Assembly: GCA_041685145.1 (NCBI GenBank)
Contig: JAWLGJ010000010.1
Span: 10,852 to 74,851 of the forward strand
DNA: 64,000 nucleotides
Origin: JAWLGJ01 sp041685145
GTDB taxonomy: Bacteria > Pseudomonadota > Alphaproteobacteria > Rhodospirillales > Magnetospirillaceae
Reading direction: 5' to 3'
The position numbers and the translations under genes were made by a program. The notes under the pieces are model-generated. The model worked only from the letters and a program-made list of their open reading frames with translations, had not been told where the DNA came from and ran no database searches. Shown in pieces: positions 25,704 to 36,200 of this stretch. The first letter of the stretch is position 1. The number at the start of each line of letters is the position of its first letter.

Positions 25704-28094
25704 ATGGGGACTTTCACGGCCGGCACGATGCTGCTCGCCGTGGCGGCTTTCGCGGCGGCGGTCGTCCTGGCGGTGGCGCTGGGGCGGTTGCGCGGGCTGG
25801 AAAAGGGCGCCCGGCTGCAGCGCGACAGCGAGCAGCGCCTGCGCGACGTGCTGGAAAGCGTCGGCGAGGGCATCATCACCCTCGGCGCCTCGGGCACCAT
25901 CGAGTCCTTCAACCGTGCCGCCGAACGCATGTTCGGCTATGCCGCCGCCGAGGCCGTCGGCAAGGACGTCCGCATCCTGATGCCGGAGGGCGAGGACGAC
26001 GACCGCGCCGGTGTCGTCGAGCAGTGCCTGGTGGAATGGGAACCGCGCAGCGTGCGCGGCACCAGCGAACTGCGCGGCCGACGCAAGGACGGCAGCATGT
26101 TCCCGCTGGAGATGTCGGTGCGCGAAATGCGCGGCGCCGGCGGGGTGCGGTTCGTCGCCGTGCTGCGCGACAACAGCGAGCGGGCGCGGATGCAGGCCGC
26201 CCTGGTCGAGAGCGAGCAGCGCTTCCGCGACCTCGCCGAGGCATCCTCGGACTGGTTCTGGGAGACCGGCCCCGACCTGCGCTTCGTCTTCGTGTCGGCG
26301 CGGGTGCGCCAGGTGCTGGGCGTCAACACCGCCTTTTTCATCGGCAAGACCTTCCACGACTTCGCGTCGGCCTCGGACGAAACCGCGCACTGGAACGGTC
26401 TTCTGGACGAGATGGAGGCGCGCCGGCCGTTCCGCGACTTCGTCTTCCGCCAGGACTTTCCCGACGGCCGCGTCAAATACCTGAAGATCAGCGGCCGTCC
26501 CATCATCGACCGCAACGGCGTCTATTGCGGCTATCGCGGCGTCGGCACCGACATCAGCCGCGAGATGGAGGCGCGCGCCAAGGCGCGGCGTGCCGAGCAG
26601 CATCTGGTGGCGGCGCTGGAAAGCATCAGCGAGGGCTTTGCGCTGTGGGACGCCAAGGACCGGCTGATCCTGTTCAACAGCAAGTTCCGCGAAATCTTCG
26701 CCGGCGCCCCGGTGCGCACCGGCATGGGGTTTGAGGATCTGGCGCGGGCGCTGGCGCGCAACGGGGCGGCGCCCGACGCGCGGGAACGGCCGGACCGCTG
26801 GGTGGACGAGCAGATCGCCCGCCACCGCCTGGCCGCCGGCGCCACCGTCGAGGTGCCGCTGCACGACCGCTGGTTCCTGGTCAGCGAGCGGCGCACCCCC
26901 GAGGGGCATGTGGTCGCGGTCCATACCGAGGTGACGGCGCTGAAACGCCGCGAGGCCGAGATCGCCCAGCGCACGGCGATGGCCCAGGCGATCATCGACA
27001 ACATGCCCCAGGGCATCAGCGTCTTCGACGCCCGCGGCCGGCTGGCGGCGCTCAACGACACCGCCCGCGCCTTGCTGCGGGTGCCGCCCGAGGCGCAGCG
27101 GCCGGGCACGGCGCTGCTGGAATTCGTGCGGCTTCTGGCCGCGCAGGGCGAGTTCGGCCCCGACGCCGATGCCGCGACGCTGGCCGAGGAGATCGCCGCC
27201 GGCTGCCCGGCCCACCGCGAGCGCGAGCGCGCCGACGGCACCGCCATCGAATTGCGCTGCAACACCATGCCCGACGGCGGCTTCCTGGTCAGCTATGCCG
27301 ACATCACCGAGCGCAAGCGCGGCGAGGCGGCCCTGCGCGCCGCCAAGGAGGCCGCCGAGCGCGGCAACCGCGCCAAGGCCGCCTTCCTGGCCAGCGTCAG
27401 CCACGAACTGCGCACGCCGCTGAACGCCATCATCGGCTTCTCCGAGGCCATCCTCGGCGAGCTGTTCGGGCCGCTGGGCCACCCACGCTACCGGGACTAC
27501 ATGCAGGACATCTACGACAGCGGCAGCCACCTGCTGAACCTGATCAACGACATCCTCGACATCTCCAAGGCCGGGGCCGGCAAGATTGATCTGGACGAGG
27601 TGGAGATCGACCTGTCGACGGTCGTCGTGCAGACGGTGCGGCTGCTGTCGAAGCGCGCCGAAAGCGCCAAGGTCGACGTCATCACCGAGCTGCCCGCCGG
27701 CCTGCCACGGCTCCGCGGCGACATGCGGCGGCTGCGTCAGATACTGCTCAACCTGTTGTCCAACGCGCTGAAATTCACCGACGAGGGCGGGCGCATCACC
27801 GCGCGCGCCCGCACCGACGCCGACGGCACCCTGCGGCTGGTCATCGAGGACACCGGCATCGGCATGATGCCGCAGGAACTCGACAAGGCGATGGAACCGT
27901 TCGTGCAGGTCGACAGCCGCCTCAGCCGCCGCTACGAGGGCACCGGGCTGGGTCTGCCGCTGACCAAGACCCTGGTCGAGGCGCATGGCGGCCGCTTCCT
28001 GTTGGAGAGCGAGCCCGGCAAGGGCACCAAGGCGACGGTGCTCTTCCCCGCCGAGCGCGTCATCGGCGGGGCGGACGCGGCATCGTCGGCCTGA
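25704..28094 (+). CDS. Membrane-bound multi-PAS sensor histidine kinase
   Basis: The 796-residue protein has one N-terminal membrane helix (about 4-26, MLLAVAAFAAAVVLAVALG). Four PAS-like domains follow (about 38-160, 165-290, 300-410 and 425-540, each closing with an R-D-N/D-I-x-E/R type end such as YADITERKR). A HisKA domain (SHELRTPLNAIIGFSEAIL) and HATPase_c (EDTGIGMM, GTGLGLPLT) complete it. There is no receiver, so a separate response regulator is needed and none is adjacent. ATG 25704 was chosen because GGGGGGA precedes it by a few bases; the frame is open upstream. Its 3' end overlaps phnN on the other strand by 35 bases. The signal is unknown. Confidence 0.93.
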   Translation: MGTFTAGTMLLAVAAFAAAVVLAVALGRLRGLEKGARLQRDSEQRLRDVLESVGEGIITLGASGTIESFNRAAERMFGYAAAEAVGKDVRILMPEGEDDDRAGVVEQCLVEWEPRSVRGTSELRGRRKDGSMFPLEMSVREMRGAGGVRFVAVLRDNSERARMQAALVESEQRFRDLAEASSDWFWETGPDLRFVFVSARVRQVLGVNTAFFIGKTFHDFASASDETAHWNGLLDEMEARRPFRDFVFRQDFPDGRVKYLKISGRPIIDRNGVYCGYRGVGTDISREMEARAKARRAEQHLVAALESISEGFALWDAKDRLILFNSKFREIFAGAPVRTGMGFEDLARALARNGAAPDARERPDRWVDEQIARHRLAAGATVEVPLHDRWFLVSERRTPEGHVVAVHTEVTALKRREAEIAQRTAMAQAIIDNMPQGISVFDARGRLAALNDTARALLRVPPEAQRPGTALLEFVRLLAAQGEFGPDADAATLAEEIAAGCPAHRERERADGTAIELRCNTMPDGGFLVSYADITERKRGEAALRAAKEAAERGNRAKAAFLASVSHELRTPLNAIIGFSEAILGELFGPLGHPRYRDYMQDIYDSGSHLLNLINDILDISKAGAGKIDLDEVEIDLSTVVVQTVRLLSKRAESAKVDVITELPAGLPRLRGDMRRLRQILLNLLSNALKFTDEGGRITARARTDADGTLRLVIEDTGIGMMPQELDKAMEPFVQVDSRLSRRYEGTGLGLPLTKTLVEAHGGRFLLESEPGKGTKATVLFPAERVIGGADAASSA

Positions 28095-28677
28095 GGGAAC
28101 GGTCCGCCAGCGCCGGCACCAGCACACCCGGCGTCGCCCCGCGCGGCCGCGCCAGGCGGTCGAGGACCATCACCAACTGCCGCGCCGCGACGCGCAGCCG
28201 CCCGGCATTGGGCAGCACCAGATCGGCGCCGCCGGGGACGGCGGCCTCCTCGGCATCCCCGGCGCCGAGGTCCAGCCGCGCCAGGCGCCGGCGCCGCTCC
28301 GCCGCCGGGGCGGCGATCGCCACCACCGTCAGCCGCCGATAGCGCCGCCGCGCCGCCGCCACGGCCCCGGCCGTCGCTTCGGCGACCACCACCTGGCCGC
28401 GGCCGAGGGCGGCGTCGATCTCGGCCGGCAGCGCATAGTTGACGCCGTCGCGGCGCCAGCAAAGCCCCAGGCGCCCCGCGCGCCGCAGGCAGTCGTACTG
28501 GGCGGGGGTGACGGTGCGATACAGTCTTTCGTCGCCCGGCGCTGCCGGCTGCGAGATGATGCGTAGCGGAAAATCGAAGCGTGGGTCGTCGGCCAGCGCC
28601 CGGCGCGCCTCGGCGACCAGACTGCTTTTTCCCGACCCACGCGGCCCGACCAGGAGCACCAGCCGACCGGCCATCAT
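28060..28677 (-). CDS. phnN: Ribose 1,5-bisphosphate phosphokinase PhnN
   Basis: PhnN phosphorylates ribose 1,5-bisphosphate to PRPP, usually as part of phosphonate catabolism. The 205-residue product has a guanylate-kinase-like P-loop (LLVGPRGSGKSSLV), a central YDCLRRAGRLGLCWRRDGVN region and GQVVVAEATAGAVAAARRRY, followed by VVAIAAPAAERRRRLARL. These match the PhnN pattern. ATG 28677 or the adjacent ATG 28674 can start; GGAGA lies just upstream. No other phn gene is in the window, so it may serve PRPP recycling on its own. Its tail overlaps the kinase gene on the opposite strand. Confidence 0.82.
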   Translation of the reverse strand: MMAGRLVLLVGPRGSGKSSLVAEARRALADDPRFDFPLRIISQPAAPGDERLYRTVTPAQYDCLRRAGRLGLCWRRDGVNYALPAEIDAALGRGQVVVAEATAGAVAAARRRYRRLTVVAIAAPAAERRRRLARLDLGAGDAEEAAVPGGADLVLPNAGRLRVAARQLVMVLDRLARPRGATPGVLVPALADRSLRPTMPRPPRR

Positions 28678-28906
28678 AGTGTCTCCGATTGCTTCGCCAT
28701 GTCTAAAAGCTGGGCCGCCGGTACTCGTCCTGCAAATGCGAAAAGGGTGAGGCCGCCGCCCCCGAGGACGGCCACCGGCCGCGGATTCCGCAGCTTTCGC
28801 TGGCCAAGCGCCTCGCAACATGCGAAAAATTGTCGGGTCCGCCGGCGTTCACCGGCGGGCGAGGGTGTCACTGCGCCCGCGGGCGCACATCGTCGAGGTC
28901 AAATTC

Positions 28907-29401
28907 GTGTCCAATCATTTCTTCTCCGGCAACGACGCCGACGCCGGCCAGGGGCGGCCGGTCAAGGCGCGCGTCAAGTGGTTCAACCAGACCAAGGGTT
29001 TCGGCTTTGTCGCGCCCGAGGACGGCTCGCCCGACGCCTTTCTGCACATCTCGGCCCTGCAGCGTTACGGCGCCGCCTATCTGCCCGAGCAGGCGGAGGT
29101 GCTGTGCGAGGTGGCGCCCGGCCCCAAGGGGCCGCAGGTGGTGCGCCTCCTGGACGTGTCCGCGTCGACCGAGCCGCCGGCGGCCGAGGGCGAGCAGCTT
29201 TCCGGCGCGGTCAAGTGGTTCGCTGTCGAGAAAGGCTTCGGCTTCATCGTCTGCGACGACGGCGGCAAGGATATCTTCATCCACAAGAGCGTCCTGCAGC
29301 GCTGCGGCGTCAACGCCCTCGCCGAGGGGCAGCGGGTGCAGGTGACGACGTCGGCGACTCCCAAGGGCCGCGAGGCCACCTGGATCGGCCTCATCGACTG
29401 A
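28907..29401 (+). CDS. Double cold-shock-domain protein
   Basis: The product carries two cold-shock domains that bind single-stranded RNA/DNA. Domain 1 has KARVKWFNQTKGFGFVAPED and AFLHISAL. Domain 2 has GAVKWFAVEKGFGFIVCDD and IFIHKSVL. An acidic linker lies between them. Both RNP1 (KGFGFV/I) and RNP2-like motifs are intact. Two-CSD proteins of this size are typical of alphaproteobacteria. GTG 28907 with GAGG eight bases upstream gives 164 residues; an in-frame ATG at 28820 would add 29 residues of basic, unconserved-looking sequence and has no ribosome site. A palindromic terminator follows. Confidence 0.88.
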   Translation: MSNHFFSGNDADAGQGRPVKARVKWFNQTKGFGFVAPEDGSPDAFLHISALQRYGAAYLPEQAEVLCEVAPGPKGPQVVRLLDVSASTEPPAAEGEQLSGAVKWFAVEKGFGFIVCDDGGKDIFIHKSVLQRCGVNALAEGQRVQVTTSATPKGREATWIGLID

Positions 29402-29416
29402 TCCGGCGGCAGGCAC

Positions 29417-29452
29417 AAAAAAAACCACCGCCCCGGCGCCGGGGCGGTGGTT
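29417..29452 (-). terminator. Strong intrinsic terminator between convergent genes
   Basis: A perfect 30-base palindrome (29423-29452) folds into a very stable GC stem. Eight A residues precede it on the plus strand (29417-29424, including the first two stem bases), giving a T-run on the minus strand. It therefore ends the small membrane protein transcript leftward efficiently. On the plus strand it provides only the hairpin, for the cold-shock gene. Confidence 0.85.
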
Positions 29453-29476
29453 GCGTGGCGCCGCGCCGCGGCGGCG

Positions 29477-29665
29477 CTAGGCGTCGCCGGGCTGCACCGT
29501 CAGGGCGACCACGATGACCATCAGCACCGCGGTCAGCAGCAGCGCCAGATAGATCACCGCGCCGGTGCCCAGCCCCAGCAGGGCCCCCACCATCAGGCCC
29601 AGATAGACCAGCAGGCCGACCAGCGCCACCACCAGCGAACCCAGGGTCTTGCCGACAGCGTCCAT
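29477..29665 (-). CDS. Small two-helix membrane protein
   Basis: This 62-residue protein is almost entirely two hydrophobic helices (VALVGLLVYLGLMVGALLGL and AVIYLALLLTAVLMVIVVAL) joined by a short Gly/Thr turn. The termini are short and charged. I do not recognise a family. It is believable as a gene because GAGGGGAAGG lies just before the ATG and a strong intrinsic terminator follows the stop at the right distance. It is divergent from the trehalose/glucan operon across about 240 bases. Confidence 0.7.
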   Translation of the reverse strand: MDAVGKTLGSLVVALVGLLVYLGLMVGALLGLGTGAVIYLALLLTAVLMVIVVALTVQPGDA

Positions 29666-29904
29666 GTCCTTCCCCTCGTCGATTTCGCGCGCGCGCCGCG
29701 CGCAAACTTTCGAATCATTCTTGTAAATCCCGGCCGCGGCCGTGTCCAGACTATTCCACGCCGCCGCCCCTGTGGCACCATGCCCGAGGGCGGCGCGAGG
29801 GCCGCGCCGCGCGGGGGTTGAAACCCGCCCGTCCGAACAAAGATGCCCAAGGCGAGGCGCGATAAGCGCCGAAGGGCTAGTCCCACATCGCCAGGGAGGT
29901 AGCC

Positions 29905-32900
29905 GTGGAGCAGGGCCCGCGCATCTACAACCTGTTTCCCCTGCTGGCGGGGACGGTGCCGCAGTGGCAGGCCCACCTGCCGCGCATCGCGGGCCTGGGG
30001 TTCGACTGGGTGTTCGTCAACCCGTTCCACTACCCCGGCTTTTCGGGAAGCCTTTACGCCGTCAAGGACTACTACCGCCTCAACCCGCTGTTCCAGGGCG
30101 ACGCGGGCCGGCCGGGCGAGGCGTTGCTGCGCGACTTCGTCGACGACGCCCACCGCCACGGCCTGCGGGTGATGATGGACCTGGTGGTCAACCACACCGC
30201 CAAGGACAGCGTACTGGTGCGCGACCATCCCGAATGGTTCAAGCGCAATCCCGACGGCTCGGTGCGCTCGCCGGGCGCGACCGATCCCGACGACCCCGAA
30301 AAATTCACCGAATGGGGCGACCTGGCCGAGATCGACTATGACGACGCGGCCGCCCGCGCCGGGCTCGTCGACACCTGGCGCGCGGTGACCATCCATTACG
30401 CCCGCCTGGGCTTCGACGGCTTCCGGTGCGACGCCGCCTACAAGGTGCCGGCGGCGGTGTGGCGGGCGATCATCGCCGCCGTCCACGCCGTCAGCCCCGA
30501 GGCCGAGTTCATGGCCGAGAACCTGGGCTGCACCACCGAGGAGACCGAGGCGCTGAAGGAGGCGGGCTTCCATTACCTGTTCAGCAGCGCCAAGTGGTGG
30601 GACTTCCGCGCCGACTGGCTGCTGGAGCAGTACGAGACCAACCGCCGCATCGCCCCCTCCATCGCCTTTCCCGAAAGCCACGACACCGACCGCCTCGTCA
30701 ACGAGGTGCCGGCGGGCGAGGACGTGCTGGCGCATTACCGTCTGCGCACCCTGTTCAGCGCCTTCGCCGCCGCCGGCTGGATGATGCCCATCGGCTTCGA
30801 ATACGGCTTCGGCAAGCCGCTGCACGTCGTCGACACCCGCCCCACCGACTGGGAGGACAAGCGCTTCGACCTGTCGGACTTCATCGCCGCCGTCAACCGC
30901 GTCAAGGCGGAGACGCCGGCCCTGAACGTCGAGGGGCCGCTGCGGCGGCTGACGCTGGCCGACGACCCCATGCTGGTGCTGGTGCGCCACGGCCGCGCCC
31001 TGGGCCACATCGCCGTTGCCGTCGTCAACCTGCAAGCCGACCAGGCGCTGGACGTCGACCTGGCGGCGGCGCTGCGCCCCGCGGATCTGAGCGTGGCGGC
31101 GCTGGAGGACGTGACGCCGGGCGCCGGCGGCGGCGAGGTGCCGGCGCGCCTGACCCTGCGGCCGCGGGAGATGCGGCTGCTGCGCAGCCGCGCCGGGCGC
31201 GGCGGCCGCGCCGATGGCGGCGGCGAGGCCGACGACCCGGTGATGGCGGCGCTGGGCAGCCGGCCGATACTCATCCAGGCGGTGTGGCCGGAAATCGATT
31301 GCGGGCGCTATCCGGTCAAGCGCGAGGTCGGCGATGCCCTGGAGGTCTCGGCCGACATCTTCACGGACGGCCACGACCGGCTGGCGGCCGCGCTGCTCTA
31401 CCGCGAGGCCCACGCCGTGCGCTGGCAGGAGGCGCCGATGCGCCCCCTGGACAACGATCGCTGGGCCGGGTCCGCGCCGCTGCGGCGCAACACCCGCTAC
31501 CGCTACACCATCGAGGCCTGGGCCGACCGCTTCGAAACCTGGCGCGACGAACTGGCCAAGAAGATCGACGCCGGCCAGGCGGTGGCGGTGGAACTGCTGG
31601 AAGGCCGGCACCTGGTCGAAGAGGCGCTGGCGCGGGTGGAGGCGGAGGACCGCGAGCGCCTGCGCCGCATCCTCGACGACCTCGACGCCGCCGCCACCGA
31701 GGAGGAAAAGGCCGACATCCTGCGCGGCACCCTGCTGCGCCGGATCATGGCCCGCAACCCCGACCGCCGCGCGGCGGTGCGCTACGACAAGGAACTGGAG
31801 GTGGTCGTCGACCGCGTCGCCGCCCGCTTCGCCGCCTGGTACGAGATGATGGCCCGCAGCCAGGGCACCGAGCCCGGCAAGAGCGCCACCTTCAAGGACT
31901 GCGAGAAGCGCCTGCCGGCGATCCGGGCGATGGGCTTCGACGTCGTCTATCTGATGCCCATTCATCCCATCGGGCGCACGCACCGCAAAGGGCCCAACAA
32001 CAGCCTCGCCGCCGGCCCCAACGATCCCGGCAGCCCCTACGCCATCGGCGCCAAGGAGGGCGGGCACAAGGCGGTGCATCCCGGCCTGGGCACCCTGGCG
32101 GACTTCCGCCGCTTCGCCGCCGCCGCCCGCGACGCGGGGCTGGAGGTGGCGCTGGACTTCGCCATCCAGTGCGCCCCCGACCACCCCTATGTGCGGGAGC
32201 ATCCGGAGTGGTTCGTCTTCCGCCCCGACGGCAGCATCAAATACGCCGAGAACCCGCCCAAGAAGTATCAAGACATCGTCAACGTCAATTTCCACGGCCC
32301 CCACGCGCGGGCGCTGTGGCAGGAATGGCTGGAGGTGGTGCTGTTCTGGGTGGGGCAGGGGGTGGCCATCTTCCGGGTCGACAACCCCCACACCAAGCCG
32401 GTGCCGTTCTGGGAATGGCTGATCCGGCGCGTCCAGGACGAGCACCCGGAGGTGATCTTCCTGTCCGAGGCCTTCACCCGGCCGAAAATGATGAAGACGC
32501 TGGCCAAGGCGGGCTTCACCCAGTCCTACACCTATTTCACCTGGCGCAACTTCAAGAACGAACTGACCGATTACCTGACCGAACTCGCCGAAAGCGAATC
32601 CAAGGAATATTTCCGGCCCAACTTCTTTCCCAGCACGCCCGACATCCTGCCGTTCTATCTGCAAACGGGCGGGCGGCCGGCCTTCATCATCCGGTTCGTT
32701 CTGGCGGCGACGCTGTCCTCGGTGTACGGCGTCTATAACGGCTTCGAGCTGTGCGAGAACGCCGCCCTGCCGGGCAAGGAGGAGTATCTCGATTCGGAAA
32801 AATACCAGCACAAGGTCTGGGACTGGGACCGGCCCGGCAACATCAAGGACGTCATCACGCGGGTAAACCGAATCCGGCGCGAAAACCCCGCCCTGCACGA

Positions 32901-33222
32901 GTTCGAGAACCTGCGCTTCTGCGAGGCCGATGACGACGGCGTGCTTTTCTATGGCAAGATGACCCTGGACGGCGGCAACATGATCTTCGTCGCCGTCAAT
33001 CTCGACCCGTTCGACGCCCGCGAGGCGGTGCTGCACTTCCCCCTCGACCGCATGGGGGTGCCGCCTGGCGAGACCTTCGAGGTCGAGGAACTGCTGAGCG
33101 GCCGTCGGCACCTGTGGCGCGGCGCCCGCCATCGGGTGCACCTGGACCCGCAGGTGAACCCGGCCGAAATCTATCGCGTGACCGTGTGGACGTCGGTGGA
33201 CTACCGGACGCCCTGCATGTAG
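29905..33222 (+). CDS. glgE: Alpha-amylase domain fused to GlgE maltosyltransferase
   Basis: GlgE extends alpha-1,4-glucan using maltose-1-phosphate. The 1105-residue protein is two GH13 units in tandem. Residues 1-430 form a GH13 hydrolase/transferase-like domain with nucleophile Asp176 (GFRCDAAYK), acid Glu205 (FMAENLG) and ESHDTDR. From about 445 comes a full GlgE: the N-terminal beta domain (VSADIFTDGHDRLAAALLYR), the helical insert, and a GH13_3 barrel with Asp826 (FRVDNPHTKP), Glu855 (FLSEAFTRP) and TPDILPFYLQ. Both barrels keep catalytic residues. Stand-alone GlgE is about 660-700 residues. GTG 29905 has AGGGAGG upstream. It starts the operon; treS follows after 20 bases. Confidence 0.93.
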   Translation: MEQGPRIYNLFPLLAGTVPQWQAHLPRIAGLGFDWVFVNPFHYPGFSGSLYAVKDYYRLNPLFQGDAGRPGEALLRDFVDDAHRHGLRVMMDLVVNHTAKDSVLVRDHPEWFKRNPDGSVRSPGATDPDDPEKFTEWGDLAEIDYDDAAARAGLVDTWRAVTIHYARLGFDGFRCDAAYKVPAAVWRAIIAAVHAVSPEAEFMAENLGCTTEETEALKEAGFHYLFSSAKWWDFRADWLLEQYETNRRIAPSIAFPESHDTDRLVNEVPAGEDVLAHYRLRTLFSAFAAAGWMMPIGFEYGFGKPLHVVDTRPTDWEDKRFDLSDFIAAVNRVKAETPALNVEGPLRRLTLADDPMLVLVRHGRALGHIAVAVVNLQADQALDVDLAAALRPADLSVAALEDVTPGAGGGEVPARLTLRPREMRLLRSRAGRGGRADGGGEADDPVMAALGSRPILIQAVWPEIDCGRYPVKREVGDALEVSADIFTDGHDRLAAALLYREAHAVRWQEAPMRPLDNDRWAGSAPLRRNTRYRYTIEAWADRFETWRDELAKKIDAGQAVAVELLEGRHLVEEALARVEAEDRERLRRILDDLDAAATEEEKADILRGTLLRRIMARNPDRRAAVRYDKELEVVVDRVAARFAAWYEMMARSQGTEPGKSATFKDCEKRLPAIRAMGFDVVYLMPIHPIGRTHRKGPNNSLAAGPNDPGSPYAIGAKEGGHKAVHPGLGTLADFRRFAAAARDAGLEVALDFAIQCAPDHPYVREHPEWFVFRPDGSIKYAENPPKKYQDIVNVNFHGPHARALWQEWLEVVLFWVGQGVAIFRVDNPHTKPVPFWEWLIRRVQDEHPEVIFLSEAFTRPKMMKTLAKAGFTQSYTYFTWRNFKNELTDYLTELAESESKEYFRPNFFPSTPDILPFYLQTGGRPAFIIRFVLAATLSSVYGVYNGFELCENAALPGKEEYLDSEKYQHKVWDWDRPGNIKDVITRVNRIRRENPALHEFENLRFCEADDDGVLFYGKMTLDGGNMIFVAVNLDPFDAREAVLHFPLDRMGVPPGETFEVEELLSGRRHLWRGARHRVHLDPQVNPAEIYRVTVWTSVDYRTPCM

Positions 33223-33242
33223 CCAAGGGGAAATCAGGGGGC

Positions 33243-36200
33243 ATGGCCGAGCAGGATCCGCTCTGGTACAAGGACGCGATCTTTTACCAGCTTCACGTCA
33301 AATGCTTTTACGACTCCAATGATGACGGCATTGGCGACTTTCGTGGCCTGATGCAGAAGCTGGACTATATCCAGCATCTTGGCGTCAACACCATCTGGCT
33401 GCTGCCGTTCTACCCCTCGCCGCTGAAGGACGACGGCTATGACATCGCCGACTACCGCGGCATCCACGACTCCTACGGCACCATGCGCGATTTTCGCGAG
33501 TTCGTCCGCGAGGCGCACCGCCGCGACCTGAAGGTGATGACCGAACTGGTCGTCAACCACACCTCGGACCAGCACCGCTGGTTCCAGCGGGCGCGCCGCG
33601 CCGGGCGCAATTCGCGCTGGCGCGACTACTACGTCTGGAGCGACAACGACCGCAAATACGCCGGCACCCGCATCATCTTCACCGACACCGAAAAGTCGAA
33701 CTGGGCCTGGGATCCGGTGGCGCAGCAGTATTACTGGCACCGCTTCTTCTCGCACCAGCCGGATCTGAATTTCGACAACCCGCGGGTGCGCCGCGAGATC
33801 ATCAACGTCATGCGCTTCTGGATGGACACCGGCGTCGACGGTATGCGGCTCGACGCCGTGCCCTATCTGTGCGAGCGCGAGGGCACCAACAACGAAAACC
33901 TGCCCGCCACGCACGGCGTCCTCAAGGAACTGCGCGCGGCGCTGGACCACGGCTACCGCAACCGCGTCTTCCTGGCCGAGGCCAACCAGTGGCCCGAGGA
34001 CGTGCTGCCCTATTTCGGCGCCGAGGGCGACGAGTGCCACATGGCCTTCCACTTCCCGCTGATGCCGCGGATGTTCATGGCCATCGCGCGGGAGGACCGC
34101 CACCCCATCACCGACATCATGCGCCAGACGCCCGACATTCCCGACGCCTGCCAGTGGGCGATCTTCCTGCGCAACCATGACGAGCTGACGCTGGAGATGG
34201 TCACCGACAAGGAGCGGGACTATCTGTGGAACACCTACGCCTCGGACCCGCGGGCGCGCATCAATGTCGGCATCCGCCGCCGGCTGGCGCCGCTGATGGA
34301 TAACGACCGCCGCAAGATCGAATTGCTGAACAGCCTGCTGTTCTCGATGCCGGGCACGCCCATCGTCTATTACGGCGACGAATTGGGCATGGGCGACAAC
34401 ATCTTCCTGGGCGACCGCAACGGCGTGCGCACGCCCATGCAATGGTCGCTGGACCGCAACGGCGGCTTTTCGCGCGCCGATCCCGCCTGCTTGTACCTGC
34501 CGCCCAACATGGATCCCATCTACGGCTATCAGGCGGTCAACGCCGAGGCGCAGATGCGCTCGCCGTCGTCGCTGTTCAACTGGATGCGCCGCCTGATCGC
34601 CGTGCGCCAGTCGCGCAAGGTCTTCGGCCGTGGCGGCTTGCGCTTCCTCTACCCTAGCAACCGCAAAATTCTCGCCTACCTGCGCGAATACGACGGCGAC
34701 GCGGTGTTGTGCGTCGTCAACCTGGCGCGCTCGGCGCAGGGCGTGGAGCTGGACCTGGCGGAGTTCCGGGGCCGGGTGCCGGTGGAGCTGACCGGCCAAA
34801 GCGCCTTTCCGCCCATCGGGGAGTTGCCCTATTTCCTCACCCTGCCCGGTCACGGCTTCTACTGGTTCCTGCTCGCGGCCGAGGAGGAGGCGCCGGCGTG
34901 GCACGAGGAATACCCCGTGCAACTGGAGGAATGGGTCACGCTGGTGATGAACAACGGCTGGGCCGGCTTCCTGGCGGGCGCGCCGCGGCGCCTGCTGGAG
35001 CGCGACATCCTGCCGCGCTTCCTGCCCAACCAGCGCTGGTACGGCGACAAGGACGCCGCCATCCGCTCCGTCGAGGTGCTGCGCAGCGCCGAACTGCGGG
35101 GGGAGGAGCGTTCCTGGCTGCTGACGCTGGCCGACGTGCGGCTGGACGGGCGCGAGCGGCTGTACTTCCTGCCGCTGACCGGCGCCTGGGACGCCGAGGG
35201 CGAGGATCTGTTGCAGCACGCCGCGGCGCATTGCCTGGGGCGGCTGCGGGCCGGGCCGCGCATGGGCACGCTGTGCGACGCGGTCGTCGACCCCGGCTTC
35301 GCCCTGGCGCTGGTCGAGGCCATCCGGCGCGACGCCGTCCTGCCGGCCACCGACGGCAGCATCGTCTGCCGCCACACCCGCAAGCTGGCCGCCGTCGAGG
35401 TGCCGGAGCCGCCGCAGGTGGTGCGCTCGGGGGTCGAGCAGAGCAACACCTCGATCACCATCGGCGGCAAGCTGATCCTCAAGCTGCTGCGCCGCCCCGA
35501 GGAGGGCGTCAATGTCGAGGTCGAGGTCGGCCGCTACCTCACCGAGAGCACCCGCTTCGCCAACACGCCGCCGCTGATGGGTTGGGTCGGCGCCGTCGAC
35601 TCCGGCGGGCGCGAGCTGGCCCTGGCCACCCTGCACGGCTTCGTCCAGAACCAGGGCGACGCCTGGACCTGGGTCACGAGCTATCTGGAGCGCTTCCTCG
35701 ACGAGGTGGGGGTGCTGCCGCCGGGCGAGGCGCGGGCGCGCGTCGAGGACGGGCTGCACCAGGCCAATCTCGATTTCATGGCCCTGCTGGGCCGGCGCAC
35801 CGCCGAGATGCACCTCGCCCTGGGCCAGGACACCCCCGACGTGGCCTTCGCCCCCGAGCCCACCGAGCCCGAGCATCTGGCGGCGTGGCACGACCGGGCG
35901 CGGCGGCAGGCGGCGGACGCGCTGGCGGCGCTGCGCGACCTCGACACGCCCGAGGCGGCGGCCCTGCTGGGGCGGCGCGGCGAGCTGGAGGCCTTGATCG
36001 ACCGCCTGCTGCCCGACGCGCTGGCGGCCGCCCGCATCCGCGTCCACGGCGACTATCACCTGGGCCAGGTGCTGGTGGTCTCCGACGACGTCTACATCAT
36101 CGACTTCGAGGGCGAGCCGCGCCGTACCCTGGTTGAGCGCCGGCGCAAGGACAGCCCCTTGCGCGACGTCGCCGGGATGCTGCGCTCGTTCGAATACGCC

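Noticed and set aside
25377..28127. 916-residue minus-strand open frame under ftsY and the multi-PAS kinase
   Set aside because: It is antisense to two well-supported genes, and its composition reflects the complement of GC-rich codons, with no recognisable motif.
29593..33141. 1182-residue open frame on the minus strand under glgE
   Set aside because: It is an antisense shadow of a GC-rich gene: low-complexity Gly/Arg/His/Val composition, no domain, and it covers a clear GlgE and the small membrane gene.
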